Assembly: GCA_024742665.1 (NCBI GenBank) | Contig: JANSYA010000002.1 | Span: 62,001 to 126,000 of the forward strand | Length of the DNA stretch: 64,000 nt | Origin: a bacterium | GTDB lineage: Bacteria > Spirochaetota > Leptospiria > Leptospirales > Leptonemataceae | Direction of reading: 5' to 3' | Shown: one piece after another, positions 27,397-37,140 of the stretch | Numbering within the stretch: position 1 is the first letter of the stretch | How the letters are laid out: each line of letters begins with the position of its first letter | Position numbers and translations under genes: made by a program | Notes under the pieces: model-generated | Databases searched by the model: none | The model's input: the letters and a program-made list of their open reading frames with translations, nothing else | Told to the model about the DNA's origin: nothing

Positions 27397-29346
27397 TCAA
27401 TCACTTTCCCGCAGATGAGCCTGGATCGCCTGGAGAAATTGAGCACCGTACAGATCCCGTTTTTTTTGACCGACCCCCGAGACCAGCGCCAGGTCGTCGA
27501 AAGCGGCCGGCTTGAGATAGACCATGTCCCGCAGGGTGCTGTCGTGAAAGATCATATAGGGCGCGATCTCGCGTTCGCGCGCGAGTTCCAGACGCAGGGC
27601 CCGCAGCTTCTCGAAGAGCACTGCGGAATCTTCGTCGGGAAATTCAATCGCCTGGTTGCCGCTGCGCGAAGAAGAAGAGGAATCTTTGCGAGCCCGGGAT
27701 CGTTTGCGCTCGGGGTCCCGGCGAAACATGACGGTCGCTTCGCCTTTTAAGACGGGCCGGCTGCGCTCCGAAAGGCGAAAGCCGGCGCGGGCGTCAAGCT
27801 CCACGTCGAGCAATCCGGCCGCCACCAGCTGACGAAAGACCGACTTCCATTCGCGCTCGTTTAATTCGGTTCCGATGCCGTACGTGGACAGCTCTTTGTG
27901 GCCGAATTTTTCGATGCGTTCATTTTCGCGGCCCAGCAGCACGTCGATCAAATAGCCGGCGCCGAAACGCTGCCCCGTGCGATATACGCACGAAAGCGCC
28001 TTTTGAGCGAGCACGGTCCCGTCGAAAGTTTCGACCGAGCCGTTGCAAATATCGCAGTTGCCGCAGGCTTCCGGCAGCTCTTCGCCGAAGAATTCCAGCA
28101 GCACCTGCCGGCGACAGCGAACGCTTTCGGCGTAGCCCAACATGCTGTCGAGCCGACGCCGAACCACGATCTGGTGATTCATCGCTTCCGGACTCAAACC
28201 CTGGTGCTCCGCGGCGGCCAGGACGTCATCGTCGTACAGCCCGGGATCGCCCGCCCCGGAGTTGCTTGTATGGGTCGTATTGATCGCGCCGGGAGGCGGC
28301 GCGGACTGTTCGAGCATTTGCCGCAGGGCGACGACGTCCGCCAGGCTGTACAGCATATACGCATTCGAAGGCAGACCGTCGCGGCCGGCGCGACCGGTTT
28401 CCTGATAGTACGCTTCGATGCTCTTCGGTAGATCCAGATGCGCGACGAAACGCACGTCGGGTTTGTCGATGCCCATACCGAAGGCGACCGTGGCGACGAT
28501 CACAATGCCCTCTTCGCGCACAAAACGACGCTGGTGTTCGGCGCGCACTTCCTGATCCAGGCCCGCGTGATAGGGCAAAGCCTGGATGTCCGCTTTTACG
28601 AGCCGCGCGGCGACGTCTTCAGTCTTGCGCCGACTCAGGCAATACACGATGCCCGCGTCGCCTTTGTGTTTCGTTTGAATAAATTCCAGCAGCTGCTGAA
28701 AGGCCGCGTCTTTTAATTCGACGCGATAATGAATATTCGGACGATCGAAACTCGCCACGAAACGCCGCGCTTTCTGGAGATGCAGTTTTTCGACGATGTC
28801 CTGCAGCGTCGCATTGTCCGCCGTCGCGGTTAAAGCGATCAGAGGCGTATTCGCGAAACCCTCGGTTAAATCGGCCAGCTGTAAATAGACCGGCCGAAAG
28901 TCGTGGCCCCACTGGGAAACACAGTGGGCTTCGTCGATCGCGAAGAGCGCCGGCTGAATGCGTCCGAGCAATCGACGAAAGCCGTCCGTCAGGGCCCGCT
29001 CGGGCGCGACGTAGAGTAGATCCAGATCCCCCGCGAGCAGCCGGTCTTCGACGGCCCGCGCTTCGAACGGCGCCAGGCTGGAATTCAAGAAGTCGGCCCG
29101 CACGCCCGACTCTCGCAGCCCCTCGACCTGATCCTGCATCAGCGCGATCAAGGGCGAAATCACGATACCGGTCCCAGGCCGAATCATACCGGGAATCTGA
29201 TAGCAGAGGGATTTTCCGCCGCCGGTCGGCATCAGCACCAGGGCGTCTTCGCCGCTTAAGATGTGCTCAATGATTGTTTCCTGTTCTCCGCGAAAGGCCG
29301 AAAAGCCGAAGGTTTCACGCAGGACCTGCAGGGGGGACGCCGACAC
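27397..29346 (-). CDS. recQ: ATP-dependent DNA helicase RecQ
   Basis: 649 residues. Superfamily 2 helicase motifs: FRGEQE, Walker A MPTGGGKSLCYQ, IDEAHCVSQWGHDFRP (DEAH), ALTATAD, YCLSRRKTE, ATVAFGMGIDKPDVR and YYQETGRAGRDG. The RecQ zinc-binding Cys set CGNCDIC follows, then the RQC winged-helix and an HRDC domain at the C-terminus. It unwinds DNA in recombination and fork repair. A disordered Arg/Ser stretch joins RQC to HRDC. Start GTG 29346 (MSASPLQ) has no clear ribosome site. A small unknown gene lies 46 bp or more upstream in the same direction. Confidence 0.97.
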   Translation of the reverse strand: MSASPLQVLRETFGFSAFRGEQETIIEHILSGEDALVLMPTGGGKSLCYQIPGMIRPGTGIVISPLIALMQDQVEGLRESGVRADFLNSSLAPFEARAVEDRLLAGDLDLLYVAPERALTDGFRRLLGRIQPALFAIDEAHCVSQWGHDFRPVYLQLADLTEGFANTPLIALTATADNATLQDIVEKLHLQKARRFVASFDRPNIHYRVELKDAAFQQLLEFIQTKHKGDAGIVYCLSRRKTEDVAARLVKADIQALPYHAGLDQEVRAEHQRRFVREEGIVIVATVAFGMGIDKPDVRFVAHLDLPKSIEAYYQETGRAGRDGLPSNAYMLYSLADVVALRQMLEQSAPPPGAINTTHTSNSGAGDPGLYDDDVLAAAEHQGLSPEAMNHQIVVRRRLDSMLGYAESVRCRRQVLLEFFGEELPEACGNCDICNGSVETFDGTVLAQKALSCVYRTGQRFGAGYLIDVLLGRENERIEKFGHKELSTYGIGTELNEREWKSVFRQLVAAGLLDVELDARAGFRLSERSRPVLKGEATVMFRRDPERKRSRARKDSSSSSRSGNQAIEFPDEDSAVLFEKLRALRLELAREREIAPYMIFHDSTLRDMVYLKPAAFDDLALVSGVGQKKRDLYGAQFLQAIQAHLRESD

Positions 29347-29392
29347 GATAGGGGCATATTATGCCAGGCGGCCTGCCAGTAAATCGATTCTC

Positions 29393-29704
29393 TCAGGCTT
29401 GCTTGAGCAGAATTCGGAGCGCTTCGATCGCCGAACTGGTGGCCGACTTACGCTCGCCGCTCTGGTCGGCGATGGCCGCTTCCAATTCATCGAGCAGGCC
29501 GCCTAATTTTTCAAAGGCGGCGCCGCGGGCCGTACGCAAATTCAGCAGATTGGTATCGTCGTCCTGGGTGCTATCGGCCAGGGGACGTCCGTCGCAGAGC
29601 AGCGACACGTCGCCGGCCGGACTGCCGACCGCCAGGACTTCAATTCCGGCGACTCCATCGATGGCAATGGTTGCTTTGGCTACAATTCTTTCTGCGTCAG
29701 ACAC
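29393..29704 (-). CDS. Small hypothetical protein upstream of recQ
   Basis: About 103 residues, not recognised. Taking GTG 29704 gives an N-terminus SDAERIVAKATIAIDGVAGIEVLAVGSPAG, a small alpha/beta-looking domain, then a charged helical tail ending ALRILLKQA. The frame is open to 29770 but the extra 22 residues look non-coding. It is 46 bp from recQ on the same strand, so the two may be co-transcribed. No signal peptide. Confidence 0.5.
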   Translation of the reverse strand: MSDAERIVAKATIAIDGVAGIEVLAVGSPAGDVSLLCDGRPLADSTQDDDTNLLNLRTARGAAFEKLGGLLDELEAAIADQSGERKSATSSAIEALRILLKQA

Positions 29705-29978
29705 AGCGGAAGCATGCCCCCCTGGATCGCCCGGGGCAAGCAGAATTTTGCAAAACGAATAAATAAACATTATAAACTAAATGGCTCCCCCTCGCCCGCG
29801 CCTGGACCGCAGCTCCCGGAGGCGGCGGCCGGCAAGCCCCGCCGCTCCTGCTTGCTCCTGGCCGCTCCCGGCCGCTCCTGAATGTTCTTTAAAGACTGTT
29901 TTGGAATGCTATTTTCGAATGTTCTTTTCTGGGCTTGACGCTAGAGCCCGGAGATTCGCTCTTAGATCCCGTAGTATT

Positions 29979-31274
29979 ATGAGCGAATTTCAAAAACTAA
30001 GTCCCGACCAACTCGCCGAGAAGCGCACGCAGCTGCAGGCGCGTTACGCGGAATTCCAATCCCGCAAGCTGGCATTGGACATGACCCGGGGCAAACCCGC
30101 CGCCGCCCAACTGGATCTCGCCGCCGGGCTGCTGGATCTGCCGGGAGCGGGCGACTATAAAGACGACGCCGGCACCGACTGCCGGAACTACGGCGGACTG
30201 GAAGGTCTGCCGGCGGTCCGCGCCCTCTTCGCGGAATTCCTGGAAGTGCCCGCCGAGCAGGTGATCATCGGCGGCAACGCCAGCCTGACCATGATGCACG
30301 ACACGGTGCTGCGCGCCCTCACGCACGGAGTGCCCGTCGCCGAATCGAGGGTCGGCGAGCCCTGGTCCCGGCAGAACGGCGGCAAAATTCGATTTCTGTG
30401 CCCCAGTCCGGGCTACGATCGCCACTTCTCGATTTGCGAACACCAGGGCATCGAAATGATTCCCGTCGGCATCGACGAGGCCGGTCCGGATATGGATCGC
30501 GTGGAAGAGCTGGTGGCTCAGGACGAAACGATCAAAGGCATCTGGTGCGTGCCGAAGTACAGCAATCCGACCGGCGTTACGTACTCCGACGCGGTCGTCG
30601 ATCGCCTGGCGAAAATGAAAACCGCCGCCGCGGACTTTCGCATCTTCTGGGACAACGCCTATGCGGTCCACCATCTGGGCGATACGCCCGACCGCCTGAA
30701 AAATATTTACACCGCGTGCGAAAGCGCCGGCAACGCCGACCGCGTTTTGATTTTCGGTTCGACTTCTAAAATCACGCTGGCCGGTTCGGGCCTGGCCGTT
30801 TTCGGCGCGAGCCCGGCGAATATCGCCGACGCGAAGAAACATCTCGCGATGCAAACCATCGGGCCGGATAAAATCAATCAGCTGCGCCACCTGCGATTCT
30901 TAAAGGACATGGCCGGCGTCGCCGAACACATGCGAAAGCACGCCGCGATCATCAAACCGAAGTTCGATGCGGTCTTGAAAATCCTGGATCAGGAACTGGG
31001 CGGCGCCGGCATCGCCACCTGGACCCGGCCGAACGGTGGCTATTTCATCAGTTTGGATACGCCGCCGGGCTGCGCCGCCGAAGTGGTAAAAATGGCGGCC
31101 GACGCGGGCGTAAAGCTCACCGGAGCCGGCGCGACCTTTCCGTATCGCAAAGACCCGAACGATTCGAATATTCGCATCGCGCCCACGCTGCCGCCGCCGG
31201 CGGATATCGCGACGGCGAGCGAAGTCGTCGCGGTTTGCGTTCAACTGAGCGCGCTTCAGAAGTTGTTGCCATAA
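29979..31274 (+). CDS. Class Ic aminotransferase (Aminotran_MocR / Asp aminotransferase-like)
   Basis: 431 residues, the usual length for this subgroup. LALDMTRGKPAAAQLDL, NYGGLEGLPAVRALFAE, IWCVPKYSNPTGVTYS and the PLP Schiff-base lysine K264 in FGSTSKITLAGSG identify a fold-type I aminotransferase. Members of the MocR-like aminotransferase family transfer amino groups from Asp, Ala or Glu. Start ATG 29979; the longer open frame reads through Ala/Pro/Arg-rich intergenic sequence. It ends 25 bp before the large membrane phosphatase, so co-transcription is possible. Confidence 0.93.
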   Translation: MSEFQKLSPDQLAEKRTQLQARYAEFQSRKLALDMTRGKPAAAQLDLAAGLLDLPGAGDYKDDAGTDCRNYGGLEGLPAVRALFAEFLEVPAEQVIIGGNASLTMMHDTVLRALTHGVPVAESRVGEPWSRQNGGKIRFLCPSPGYDRHFSICEHQGIEMIPVGIDEAGPDMDRVEELVAQDETIKGIWCVPKYSNPTGVTYSDAVVDRLAKMKTAAADFRIFWDNAYAVHHLGDTPDRLKNIYTACESAGNADRVLIFGSTSKITLAGSGLAVFGASPANIADAKKHLAMQTIGPDKINQLRHLRFLKDMAGVAEHMRKHAAIIKPKFDAVLKILDQELGGAGIATWTRPNGGYFISLDTPPGCAAEVVKMAADAGVKLTGAGATFPYRKDPNDSNIRIAPTLPPPADIATASEVVAVCVQLSALQKLLP

Positions 31275-31299
31275 GAATCGCGAAAGTCAGAATCCGCCC

Positions 31300-34140
31300 A
31301 TGCCTTCAATCTATATGAACGCGTGGGGGATCGCCACGCTGGTCTGTTGCGTCTTTACGCTCATTCTCGTGGTCTTTCTCTTTTCGCTGAACAGCCGGCT
31401 GTGGTACACCCGCGCCCTGGCCTGGATGTACATCGGCGCGTTCGTAATGGACCTGGGGTTTTTCCTGGGAGCCGTATTTCCGGAGCCGACCGGCGCGTAT
31501 CATCGTTACCTGACGGTGCCCGGAGCGCTGTTTGGGGCGTTCTTTCTGGTTCAGTTCGCCTTCGCGTACCCGCGCAAATTCGAAAGCAAATTCGCACGGG
31601 TCTATATCTTCTGGACCGTCACCGGTCTGTGTCTGCTGACGGCCGTTGGATTGAGCGCACTCTTCATTATTCAGACGATCGATACGAAGCCGGGCTTCGT
31701 ACTCGCCGGCCAGCTTTATAATTTTCCGAAAGACGTCGGCCGCAGCGTGGCCCGGGGCATTCTCCTCGAAGTATTCATCTTCTTAATCGTCGCGATCGTG
31801 AAGTGCTTTCATATTACGCGCGAAGAGCGGCGCACGATGATCCAGATGACGATCGCGCTTTTGCTGGCGACTCTGGGGCCCGGCATCGTAAATTTAATGC
31901 ATCAGCGCGGCGCGCTCAGCCACGAGACCTTCCAGCAATTTTTCGTGCTCTTTACTCTGGTATCATACTTCGTTTTTACGATCGTCTTTATTAACAATAC
32001 CGTCGATCGCACTTCGTTTATGACCAAGATCCTGGGAATCTCGGTCGTGACGATGCTGCTGGTAATTCAGGCCATGTCGACGGTGGTTACGCTGCAGCAG
32101 GAAAAGCACTTCGATCAAATCCACAGCAAGAACTCGCGCGAATATCTGCTGAACGGTGAACTGCCGATCGACGCCGCCTACGTGCTGAGCTATCCCGGAC
32201 GAAACTCCGAAATCTACGACGCCCGCGTCCTACAAAATCCGGACCAGATCGACATTCCCTTAAAAGAATTCCAGGCGGAGCTGGTGAAGTCCGTCGCCAC
32301 CGGGAGCTTCGCCGACCGTCAGGCCAGGGTGATCAATCGACTCGATCCGGACAAGGACGACGTCGTCTATTATAGCTATTTCTTTAGAGATCACGCCGAC
32401 GATCGCATCATCGAAGTCGGCTATCCATATTTGATATATCGAAGTTTTATCGACGCGACGAGTCGCAACATCGCCTATCTGGCCCTGGCGCTGGTCTTTG
32501 TGATTCTCGTATTGTATCCGATCTTCTTTTCACGCAGCCTGGTGCGACCTTTAAATAATTTACTCGAAGGCGTCGGCGAAGTGAACACCGGCAATCTGCT
32601 CGTAAAAATTCCGGTCATGGTTCAGGACGAGATCGGCTATCTATCGGAATCGTTCAACCGCATGGTGCGCAGCATTCTCGACTCGAAGAACAAATTGCAA
32701 GAACACGCCGACACCCTCGAAGAAAAAGTCCAGGAACGTACGCGCGACTTAAACGCGAAGATGGAAGAAGTCCAGGCCCTGAAAGTCCAACAGGACGGCG
32801 ACTATTTTCTGACGGCCCTGATCAACAAACCCCTCATGACGAACTGGAACAAATCCAGATACGTCGGCACGGAGTTCTACGTTGAACAAAAAAAGAAATT
32901 CGCCTTTCGCGAACGCGACTCCGAGCTGGGCGGCGATATCTGCATTACCGGCAATCTGCGCTTCAAAGACGACAGCGACCGCTGGGTGCTCTTCGTCAAC
33001 GGCGACGCCATGGGCAAATCCATGCAGGGCGCGGGCGGCGCGATCGTACTCGGCACATCCATGAATAATATTCTTTCGCGCTCGGCGGGCCAGAATCGCG
33101 TGATCGAAGAAAGCCCCGAGCAGTGGCTGACCGACGTCTACTTCGAATTGCACAACGTCTTTCTGACTTTCGACGGCATGATGATGGCCTCGGTCGCGAT
33201 GGGTCTGATCCACGAAACGACCGGCCGCATGATTTATATCAACGCCGAACATCCCTGGTCGGCCATCTATCGCGACGGCAAGGCCTTTTATATCGAAAAC
33301 GAATTGCTGCTGCGCAAGCTCGGTTCGCCGAGCGAATTCGAATTTCAATTACAGGAGCACCAGCTGCAGTCCGGCGACGTGCTCTACGCCGGCAGCGACG
33401 GTCGCGAAGATCTGGACATGACCCCCGGCGAAGAGAAACGCACGATCAACGAAGACAACGACGTGTTCTTACGATTCATTGAAACAGCCGGCGGCGATCT
33501 GGCGGGAGTCGTCGACCAGGTGCACGGCTTCGGCGCGATCACCGACGACCTTTCGATCTTACGCATCGGCTTTCAGGAAGCGACCGCTCCGATGGCCGCG
33601 ACGAGCGCGCAGGCGAAGGACGGCGAGGCGAACGCCACTGGCGCCGGAACGTCCGCCGGCGATAGCGCCGACATCCTGGCGCAGGCCCGCGCGAAATTCG
33701 CCGACGGCCGCCGCCTGCTCGAAAACGGCGACGCCGACGCGGCTGTCGCGGAACTCAAGGCCGCCACGGAACTCGCGCCGGATTACAAAGACCCCTTGCG
33801 TATGCTGGGCCAGGTATATTATGACCGGCGCGAGTATGCGGCTGCGGTGCCCTGGTTCGAAAGCTATCTTGAACTGGACAACGACGCGGCGAACGTCTGG
33901 TTTTTACTCTCGATTTGTTTCAAACAAACGCGCCGCTTCGAAGACGCGCGAAACGCGGGCGAAAAAGTCCGCGAGCTGCAGCCTCACCGCACCGCCAATT
34001 TGATCAATCTGTCGGACAGCTATCGCGTGCTCGGAGACGCGACCCGCGCCCGAACGGTCATCGACGAAGCGCTCCAGATAGAACCGGACAGCCGCACGGC
34101 CCAGCAGGTGGATAGTCTGCTGAAATCGAAAGGCCACTGA
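31300..34140 (+). CDS. Multi-TM sensor phosphatase: 7TM-HAMP-PP2C-TPR
   Basis: 946 residues. Residues about 1-265 hold seven to eight membrane helices; a periplasmic segment (about 270-385) ends in another helix, then a HAMP domain (LVRPLNNLLEGVGEVN), a coiled coil (LQEHADTLEEKVQERTRDL), a SpoIIE/PP2C phosphatase domain (LGGDICITG, VNGDAMGKS, YAGSDGREDL, ITDDLSI) and C-terminal TPR repeats (DADAAVAELKAATELAPDYKDP and two more). The metal-ligand Asp residues are present. The protein probably senses an envelope signal and dephosphorylates an antagonist protein. This modular type is abundant in Leptospiraceae. Confidence 0.93.
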   Translation: MPSIYMNAWGIATLVCCVFTLILVVFLFSLNSRLWYTRALAWMYIGAFVMDLGFFLGAVFPEPTGAYHRYLTVPGALFGAFFLVQFAFAYPRKFESKFARVYIFWTVTGLCLLTAVGLSALFIIQTIDTKPGFVLAGQLYNFPKDVGRSVARGILLEVFIFLIVAIVKCFHITREERRTMIQMTIALLLATLGPGIVNLMHQRGALSHETFQQFFVLFTLVSYFVFTIVFINNTVDRTSFMTKILGISVVTMLLVIQAMSTVVTLQQEKHFDQIHSKNSREYLLNGELPIDAAYVLSYPGRNSEIYDARVLQNPDQIDIPLKEFQAELVKSVATGSFADRQARVINRLDPDKDDVVYYSYFFRDHADDRIIEVGYPYLIYRSFIDATSRNIAYLALALVFVILVLYPIFFSRSLVRPLNNLLEGVGEVNTGNLLVKIPVMVQDEIGYLSESFNRMVRSILDSKNKLQEHADTLEEKVQERTRDLNAKMEEVQALKVQQDGDYFLTALINKPLMTNWNKSRYVGTEFYVEQKKKFAFRERDSELGGDICITGNLRFKDDSDRWVLFVNGDAMGKSMQGAGGAIVLGTSMNNILSRSAGQNRVIEESPEQWLTDVYFELHNVFLTFDGMMMASVAMGLIHETTGRMIYINAEHPWSAIYRDGKAFYIENELLLRKLGSPSEFEFQLQEHQLQSGDVLYAGSDGREDLDMTPGEEKRTINEDNDVFLRFIETAGGDLAGVVDQVHGFGAITDDLSILRIGFQEATAPMAATSAQAKDGEANATGAGTSAGDSADILAQARAKFADGRRLLENGDADAAVAELKAATELAPDYKDPLRMLGQVYYDRREYAAAVPWFESYLELDNDAANVWFLLSICFKQTRRFEDARNAGEKVRELQPHRTANLINLSDSYRVLGDATRARTVIDEALQIEPDSRTAQQVDSLLKSKGH

Positions 34141-34404
34141 TTCGAGGCTGCAGGATTGGGGTTGGCTCGGATTGCACGGATGTCACGGATTTATTTTGAG
34201 TGCGACGGTCACCCACGGATGGCTCGCCACGCTAAATTCGCATCCGTGAAATCCTGCTAACATACACGCAGTTCAAATATAGCCCCGGCAAAATCATAGC
34301 ACAGCGCGCTTCCAGAGCAATCGTTCAGGCGCGAAATTCTGCTTGCAACTTCTTCAGCGACGGTCGACAACTTCGCCAGTGCTCGCGCCCTGGCCGTACA
34401 CATT
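34141..34404. other. Intergenic region with CACGGAT repeat motifs
   Basis: No gene seen. CGGATTGCA-CGGATGTCA-CGGATTTAT around 34168-34194 is a degenerate 9-bp tandem repeat, and the inverse (ATCCGTGAAATCC) occurs near 34243. It resembles a decayed dispersed intergenic repeat; only one copy is in the window. Confidence 0.35.
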
Positions 34405-34782
34405 ATGACATCTCAAAAATTTTTGTATCACTTCGACCACAGCTGGACCGCGCTGTTTTTTTCGCTGGGCGTCAATAAAGACGACGGCGTGGAACTCACC
34501 GACGACGGACGACTCGTCGCCACCTTCGGTCGGTGGCGCGTCGAAACGCCCGTGGCCAATATCGCCAGTACCGAGATCGACGGCCCGCACCAGTGGTTCA
34601 TGGCGGTGGGTTTGCGCCTGGCCTTTACCAACGACGGCCTGACCTTCGGCACGAATCATCGCCGGGGCGTTTCGATTCGTTTTCACGAGCGCATCCCGAA
34701 AGTGTTCGGCTTTCGCGATCACTCGATGCTCTGGGTCAGCGTCGAGGACTGCGAAGGACTCGTCGCCGCAATCGGGAAGTGA
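34405..34782 (+). CDS. Hypothetical protein of 125 residues
   Basis: Cytoplasmic protein of mixed alpha/beta composition with several conserved-looking aromatic patches (KFLYHFDHSWTALFF, GRWRVETP, GPHQWFMAVGLRLAF, RRGVSIRFHERIP). No signal peptide, Cys cluster or known catalytic motif. Similar small proteins are annotated as conserved hypothetical in actinobacteria and spirochaetes, but that recollection is weak. It stands alone between the TPR phosphatase and the subtilase. ATG 34405 is the only good start. Confidence 0.7.
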   Translation: MTSQKFLYHFDHSWTALFFSLGVNKDDGVELTDDGRLVATFGRWRVETPVANIASTEIDGPHQWFMAVGLRLAFTNDGLTFGTNHRRGVSIRFHERIPKVFGFRDHSMLWVSVEDCEGLVAAIGK

Positions 34783-34973
34783 GCGCGGGACCCGGCACAG
34801 GGAGCTTCGAAACCGAAGTCGATTTCGTAAAGATCATGAGGCCCAACTTATAAGCTGGTGCGACGGCCCCTGGCTCGCATGGTATAGATCGCATTCCGTT
34901 TCGCCACATCGATTTTCGATGAAGGCGAAGCGCATTACCGAAAGGCATCCCTTTCGTAACGCGAGCGATCTAT

Positions 34974-37037
34974 ATGACTTCTAACAATTTCTTGAAAAAC
35001 CTGCGGCGATTCGTCGCGGGCGGCGTAGCGGCGACGATGCTCTACGCCTGCGCCGACACCGCAGAAAATACTCCCGACGCGATTCTCGCGGCGCTGACGC
35101 CAGGCGATGCCGGCGAAGCGATAACGCTGAGCGAAGTGCGTCCCGAGATCATACGGCCGGCCGAAGCGCGCAACGAAGACGGCTCGCTTAAATATCAAAA
35201 CTATTTCGTGCGATTGGCGGAAAACGTCGCTCCGCCGACGCGGGAAAACGACCGCTGGATATTCCCAGGCGAGTCGGACGAGGCCGGCGATCTTAAAAAT
35301 CTCAGCGAACTCACGGAATTATTCCGGCAGCACGGGGTGCATGCCTTCGAGCCCGCATTCCCGGGGATCGACGATCCGATCCTCAAACGCACGTACGGCA
35401 TGGAAGTCGAATTCGAAGCCGAAGCGCTGGCCGCGGCTCTGCGCGAAGAGCATCGCGAACGATTCGCTCTGATCGAAGCCGTGCCGCAAATGTGGCCGCT
35501 GTATACGCCGAACGATTATTTCTCGCCGATCATGGCGGCGCCCGACAGCAACTGGCATTTGAATATTACGAAAGCGACCGGGGCCTGGTCGATCAGCCGC
35601 GGCGATCCGGACGTCGTCATCGGCATCATGGAAGCGCGCGGCACGTACTTCGATGAAAACCACGAAGACCTGCAGGGCGAATTCCGATCGATCTATTATT
35701 CCTGGGGCCATATGGGCGGCGTCTACCACGGAGGAGCCGTCGCCCATCTCGCGTCCGGCAAAACCGACAACGGAATCGGTCTCGCGTCGATGGGCTACAA
35801 TACGAAGCTCGCCGGTTTCGTCTGGACCTCCTTCGGGGGCTGGAGCGATATCGGGCAGATTTACGTACTGGTAAAGCGAGGCGCGCGAATTATTAACATG
35901 AGTTTTTATTTCGGCGATCATACCGGCCGGCCCGTTCACAGCGGCACGGCCCACACTGTAATCAAACATCTCTATAGCCTGGACGCGATTCTCATCGCCG
36001 GCGCCGGCAACGATCTGTATCCGAACGACCTGCACTATCCGGCGAGCTGGCCGGAAGTGCTTTCAGTTACATCTATCGGCGCCGACGGTTCGCACTACAA
36101 CTCGAACGGCGGCTTCACTCACGCGCACAATGCCGCGGTCGATCTAAGCGCTCCCGGCTACAGCGTGCCGGTCGTGCAGGCCAACAATACGTACGCGAAC
36201 TGGGGCACCGGCTCGTCCTTGGCGGCGCCGATCGTATCCGGCGCGGCGGCGCTGATGCTTTCGGCCAATCCCTGTCTGTCCGCGGACGACGTGTTGAATA
36301 CCTTAAAGTCAACGGCCCAGTCGACAGTCAATCTGCTGCCGTCGAACGCCCCCTACTCCGGCAAGCTGGGCTCCGGCTTACTCGACGCCCACGCCGCGGT
36401 TTCGGCGGCGGCGAATCTTACGAGCACGACCTTTGCACCGCCGAATTTGCGGGCGGGTTTCACCTACGAAATCCAGTGCGATGCGAATTTGAATTCGCGC
36501 CTGCTCGTTACTGGAGCGAACAATCGAGGACTCACGCATCAACAGTACAATCTTTATGATCAAGCGACGAATCAGCTCGTCGAAACGCAGGGCTTTCCGG
36601 CGACCTCGGCGAATGTTTACGATCCCGGGCCGCATCGTTTCGGTCAAATCCTGGATCCGCAAAAACGGTACTACGTCAAACACGGCGTGTGGGACGCCTG
36701 TCAGCCATGGCAGGAGGTCCGCGTCTACGATATTCGCGTGACGACGGCGTGTATCGATCAACAGAACTACGCCCTGACTGCGACCTATCGCACGCATCTA
36801 CAGGCGCCGCACAATATCAACGGCTTCGAAGTCAGCGGCGATAACTCCGGCGCCGTCGATCGCATCGAGTTTTCGATTCGGGTCACGGCGACATCGACGC
36901 CGATCCAGTTCGTGCGTCATTCGCCCGCGCTGCCGGCGACGATTCCCTGGAACGCAGCGGGCGCCGCTCCACCGCACGGCGTCGAGGCTGTAATATTTTT
37001 TACGAACGGCCAGACGAAAGTGCTCAGCTGGATGTGA
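34974..37037 (+). CDS. Lipoprotein subtilisin-like (S8) protease with Glu at catalytic Asp
   Basis: 687 residues. Signal peptide with a spirochaete-type lipobox (MLYAC, Cys about residue 26), a pro-like region to about 195, then an S8 domain. The usual Asp motif is VVIGIMEARG, with Glu220 in place of Asp; the His is in YHGGAVAHLASG (H252, normally HGTHVAG), the oxyanion Asn in AGAGND, and the Ser in TGSSLAAPIVSG (S415). About 220 residues of beta-rich sequence follow. The altered motifs suggest a divergent subclass or reduced activity. Anchored at the outer membrane or periplasm. Same strand as the next secreted hydrolase but with its own promoter between. Confidence 0.85.
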   Translation: MTSNNFLKNLRRFVAGGVAATMLYACADTAENTPDAILAALTPGDAGEAITLSEVRPEIIRPAEARNEDGSLKYQNYFVRLAENVAPPTRENDRWIFPGESDEAGDLKNLSELTELFRQHGVHAFEPAFPGIDDPILKRTYGMEVEFEAEALAAALREEHRERFALIEAVPQMWPLYTPNDYFSPIMAAPDSNWHLNITKATGAWSISRGDPDVVIGIMEARGTYFDENHEDLQGEFRSIYYSWGHMGGVYHGGAVAHLASGKTDNGIGLASMGYNTKLAGFVWTSFGGWSDIGQIYVLVKRGARIINMSFYFGDHTGRPVHSGTAHTVIKHLYSLDAILIAGAGNDLYPNDLHYPASWPEVLSVTSIGADGSHYNSNGGFTHAHNAAVDLSAPGYSVPVVQANNTYANWGTGSSLAAPIVSGAAALMLSANPCLSADDVLNTLKSTAQSTVNLLPSNAPYSGKLGSGLLDAHAAVSAAANLTSTTFAPPNLRAGFTYEIQCDANLNSRLLVTGANNRGLTHQQYNLYDQATNQLVETQGFPATSANVYDPGPHRFGQILDPQKRYYVKHGVWDACQPWQEVRVYDIRVTTACIDQQNYALTATYRTHLQAPHNINGFEVSGDNSGAVDRIEFSIRVTATSTPIQFVRHSPALPATIPWNAAGAAPPHGVEAVIFFTNGQTKVLSWM

Positions 37038-37067
37038 ACGGAGACATAAATTCCCAAACTTTTTTTC

Positions 37068-37096
37068 TTGAACCCGGCTGCGAATTGGCGTCTAAT
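37068..37096 (+). promoter_or_regulatory. Sigma70-like promoter upstream of secreted hydrolase
   Basis: TTGAAC (37068-37073), a 17-bp spacer, and TCTAAT (37091-37096). It lies 44 bases before the ATG at 37141, after the subtilase stop. Spacing is optimal for a housekeeping promoter. Confidence 0.5.
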
Positions 37097-37140
37097 CCTG
37101 CATCCACTCACAGCCGGGTCGTCAACAGAGAAGGTGCTCC

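Noticed and set aside
29997-30890. 297-codon minus-strand frame
   Set aside because: Antisense shadow of the aminotransferase gene, whose PLP motifs are clear.
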